From: Sphingomonas sp. IC-11
GTDB lineage: Bacteria; Pseudomonadota; Alphaproteobacteria; Sphingomonadales; Sphingomonadaceae
Assembly (NCBI RefSeq): GCF_021043365.1
Contig: NZ_JAJNDU010000003.1
Span: 1-64,000 of the forward strand
DNA length: 64,000 nucleotides
Direction of reading: 5' to 3'
Shown: positions 63,201 through 64,000 of the stretch, piece by piece
Layout: each line of letters opens with the position of its first letter
Numbering within the stretch: the stretch's first letter is position 1
The notes under the pieces: model-generated
The model's database searches: none
What the model was told of the DNA's origin: nothing
Seen by the model: only the letters and a program-made list of their open reading frames with translations
Translations under genes and position numbers: made by a program

Positions 63201-63935
63201 GTGACAGTTAGCCGTTTTGCCGAGCGTCTCGGCGAGTTCGTCCCGTTGTGCGGTAAGGAGCGGGCCGCACTTCTGCAGTTGGAGGAACGCCAGCGCATCC
63301 TGCGCCGTGGGGCGACCTTTGTGCGCGAACATGATCCGTCAACAGAATTGTTCATTCTGAAGAGCGGCATGATGATGAGCTTCGTCATCCTTGATGACGG
63401 CAGCCGCCAGATCCTGCGCTTCATGTTTCCGGGCGACATGGTTGCCCTTCCCGCGCTCGTCTATTCCAACGCGCCCGAAACGGTGGCCGCACTTTCCGAC
63501 AGTGTGGTCTGCCCGTTTGATCGCGTCATGCTGGCGCGAATCGCGGCGGACCAACCCCGCCTTTTCCTGGCCATCGTTGCGCTGGACCAGGCGGAGCGGG
63601 TCATGCTCACCGATCGGTTGGCTGGGCTTGGCCGCACGTCGGCAAAGGCGCGGGTGGCGTCCGTGTTGCTCCACGTGCGCAATCGGATGCGCCGACTTGA
63701 TCTGACGCGCGGCAACAGCTTCGTTCCCGGCCTGACACAGGAGGAGATCGGCGACGCCACCGGGCTGACCGCCGTTCACGTCAACCGAATGCTTCGACAG
63801 CTCGAGGACGAACGGCTGATCGCTCGCGATTCCGGGCGATACACTTTGCTGGACGAGGAAAAGCTGACTCGGGAGGCGAATTACGTCGATCGCCTCACCG
63901 CGCTGGATCTGTCCTGGCTGCCGGCTCCCGCCTGA
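63201..63935 (+). CDS. Crp/Fnr family transcriptional regulator
   Basis: A 244-residue Crp/Fnr-type regulator with GTG start. The cyclic-nucleotide-binding-like domain (about 20-140) has LRRGATFVREHDPSTELFIL and ILRFMFPGDMVALPAL. The winged helix has TQEEIGDATGLTAVHVNRML. The N-terminal Cys cluster needed for an Fe-S cluster of true Fnr is absent: a single Cys (LCGKE) is present. The effector is unknown. Homologues in sphingomonads respond to light, stress or redox, so it cannot be assigned from sequence. Confidence 0.9.
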   Translation: MTVSRFAERLGEFVPLCGKERAALLQLEERQRILRRGATFVREHDPSTELFILKSGMMMSFVILDDGSRQILRFMFPGDMVALPALVYSNAPETVAALSDSVVCPFDRVMLARIAADQPRLFLAIVALDQAERVMLTDRLAGLGRTSAKARVASVLLHVRNRMRRLDLTRGNSFVPGLTQEEIGDATGLTAVHVNRMLRQLEDERLIARDSGRYTLLDEEKLTREANYVDRLTALDLSWLPAPA

Positions 63936-64000
63936 TCAGCCGAACAGGCTGACTCGGCCCCCCGCGTGGCGCTCCAGTCGCCCGGCAAGCTCCAGTTCGA
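63936..64000 (-). CDS. dprA: DNA processing protein DprA, C-terminal end (cut by window edge)
   Basis: Only the last 20 codons are inside the window, reading ELELAGRLERHAGGRVSLFG followed by TGA. This matches the end of the winged-helix C-terminal domain of DprA, which loads RecA on incoming single-stranded DNA in natural transformation. The body of the gene continues to the right. It ends back-to-back with the Crp/Fnr gene. The assignment rests on this short tail. Confidence 0.7.
   Translation of the reverse strand, partial: ELELAGRLERHAGGRVSLFG

Overview
The window is a GC-rich chromosomal segment from an alphaproteobacterium, most likely Sphingomonadaceae (Sphingomonas-like). This is inferred from gene content and regulatory signals: RnpM with a C-terminal L7Ae-like half, a fused malic enzyme-phosphotransacetylase, orphan CobS/CobT, an imuA-imuB-dnaE2 cassette behind a GAAC-N7-GAAC LexA box, and a GGAAC-N17-CGTT EcfG-type promoter. 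I saw no tRNA, rRNA, CRISPR array, insertion sequence or prophage. Both ends cut through genes: infB on the left and dprA on the right, both on the minus strand.

Layout. 1-4175 (minus): the rimP-nusA-rnpM-infB translation/transcription operon, interrupted between nusA and rnpM by a small tautomerase gene and a repeat region with a decayed GIY-YIG fragment. 4322-5567: an AAC(3)-I-like acetyltransferase, a 47-residue membrane peptide under an EcfG-type promoter, and an SRPBCC protein. 5573-9402 (minus): E1 alpha, E1 beta and E2 of a branched-chain 2-oxoacid dehydrogenase. 9706-15913: SOS mutagenesis cassette with an unusually long ImuB. 15985-20518: cytochrome P450, double-hotdog thioesterase, FAH-family hydrolase and acyl-CoA dehydrogenase. 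20646-24459: chemoreceptor with a membrane partner, and a RhlE-type RNA helicase with a hairpin at its start. 24599-30381: lipid/acyl-CoA metabolism (nitroreductase, thiolase, SDR, three thioesterases, enoyl-CoA hydratase).

30365-36600 (minus): PQQ-type sugar dehydrogenase lipoprotein, VOC protein, UDP-glucose dehydrogenase, CobT and CobS. 36647-42044: an HxlR regulator divergent from a tightly packed nine-gene run of small detoxification-type proteins (VOC, DUF4287, GST, duplicated DUF1428, double VOC, PhnB-like, RibD-like, AHSA1-like). This is my best candidate for an uncharacterised system. 42129-45283: M16 peptidase and partner. 45398-50095: MarR-NodT-EmrA-EmrB tripartite efflux operon. 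50158-58306: acyl-CoA dehydrogenase, hslU, mutS, ogt, and the maeB-type malic enzyme. 58482-64000: two small envelope proteins, a Baeyer-Villiger-type monooxygenase, a membrane protein with a hairpin over its ribosome binding site, murA, a Crp/Fnr regulator and the end of dprA.

Themes: core information processing (rimP/nusA/infB, mutS, hslU, rhlE), DNA damage response (imuAB-dnaE2, ogt, mutS, dprA), fatty/branched-chain acyl-CoA catabolism spread over several short operons, and xenobiotic or electrophile handling (P450, BVMO, GST/VOC operon, EmrAB efflux). Start codons were chosen from ribosome binding sites and family length and may differ from automatic calls by a few codons.
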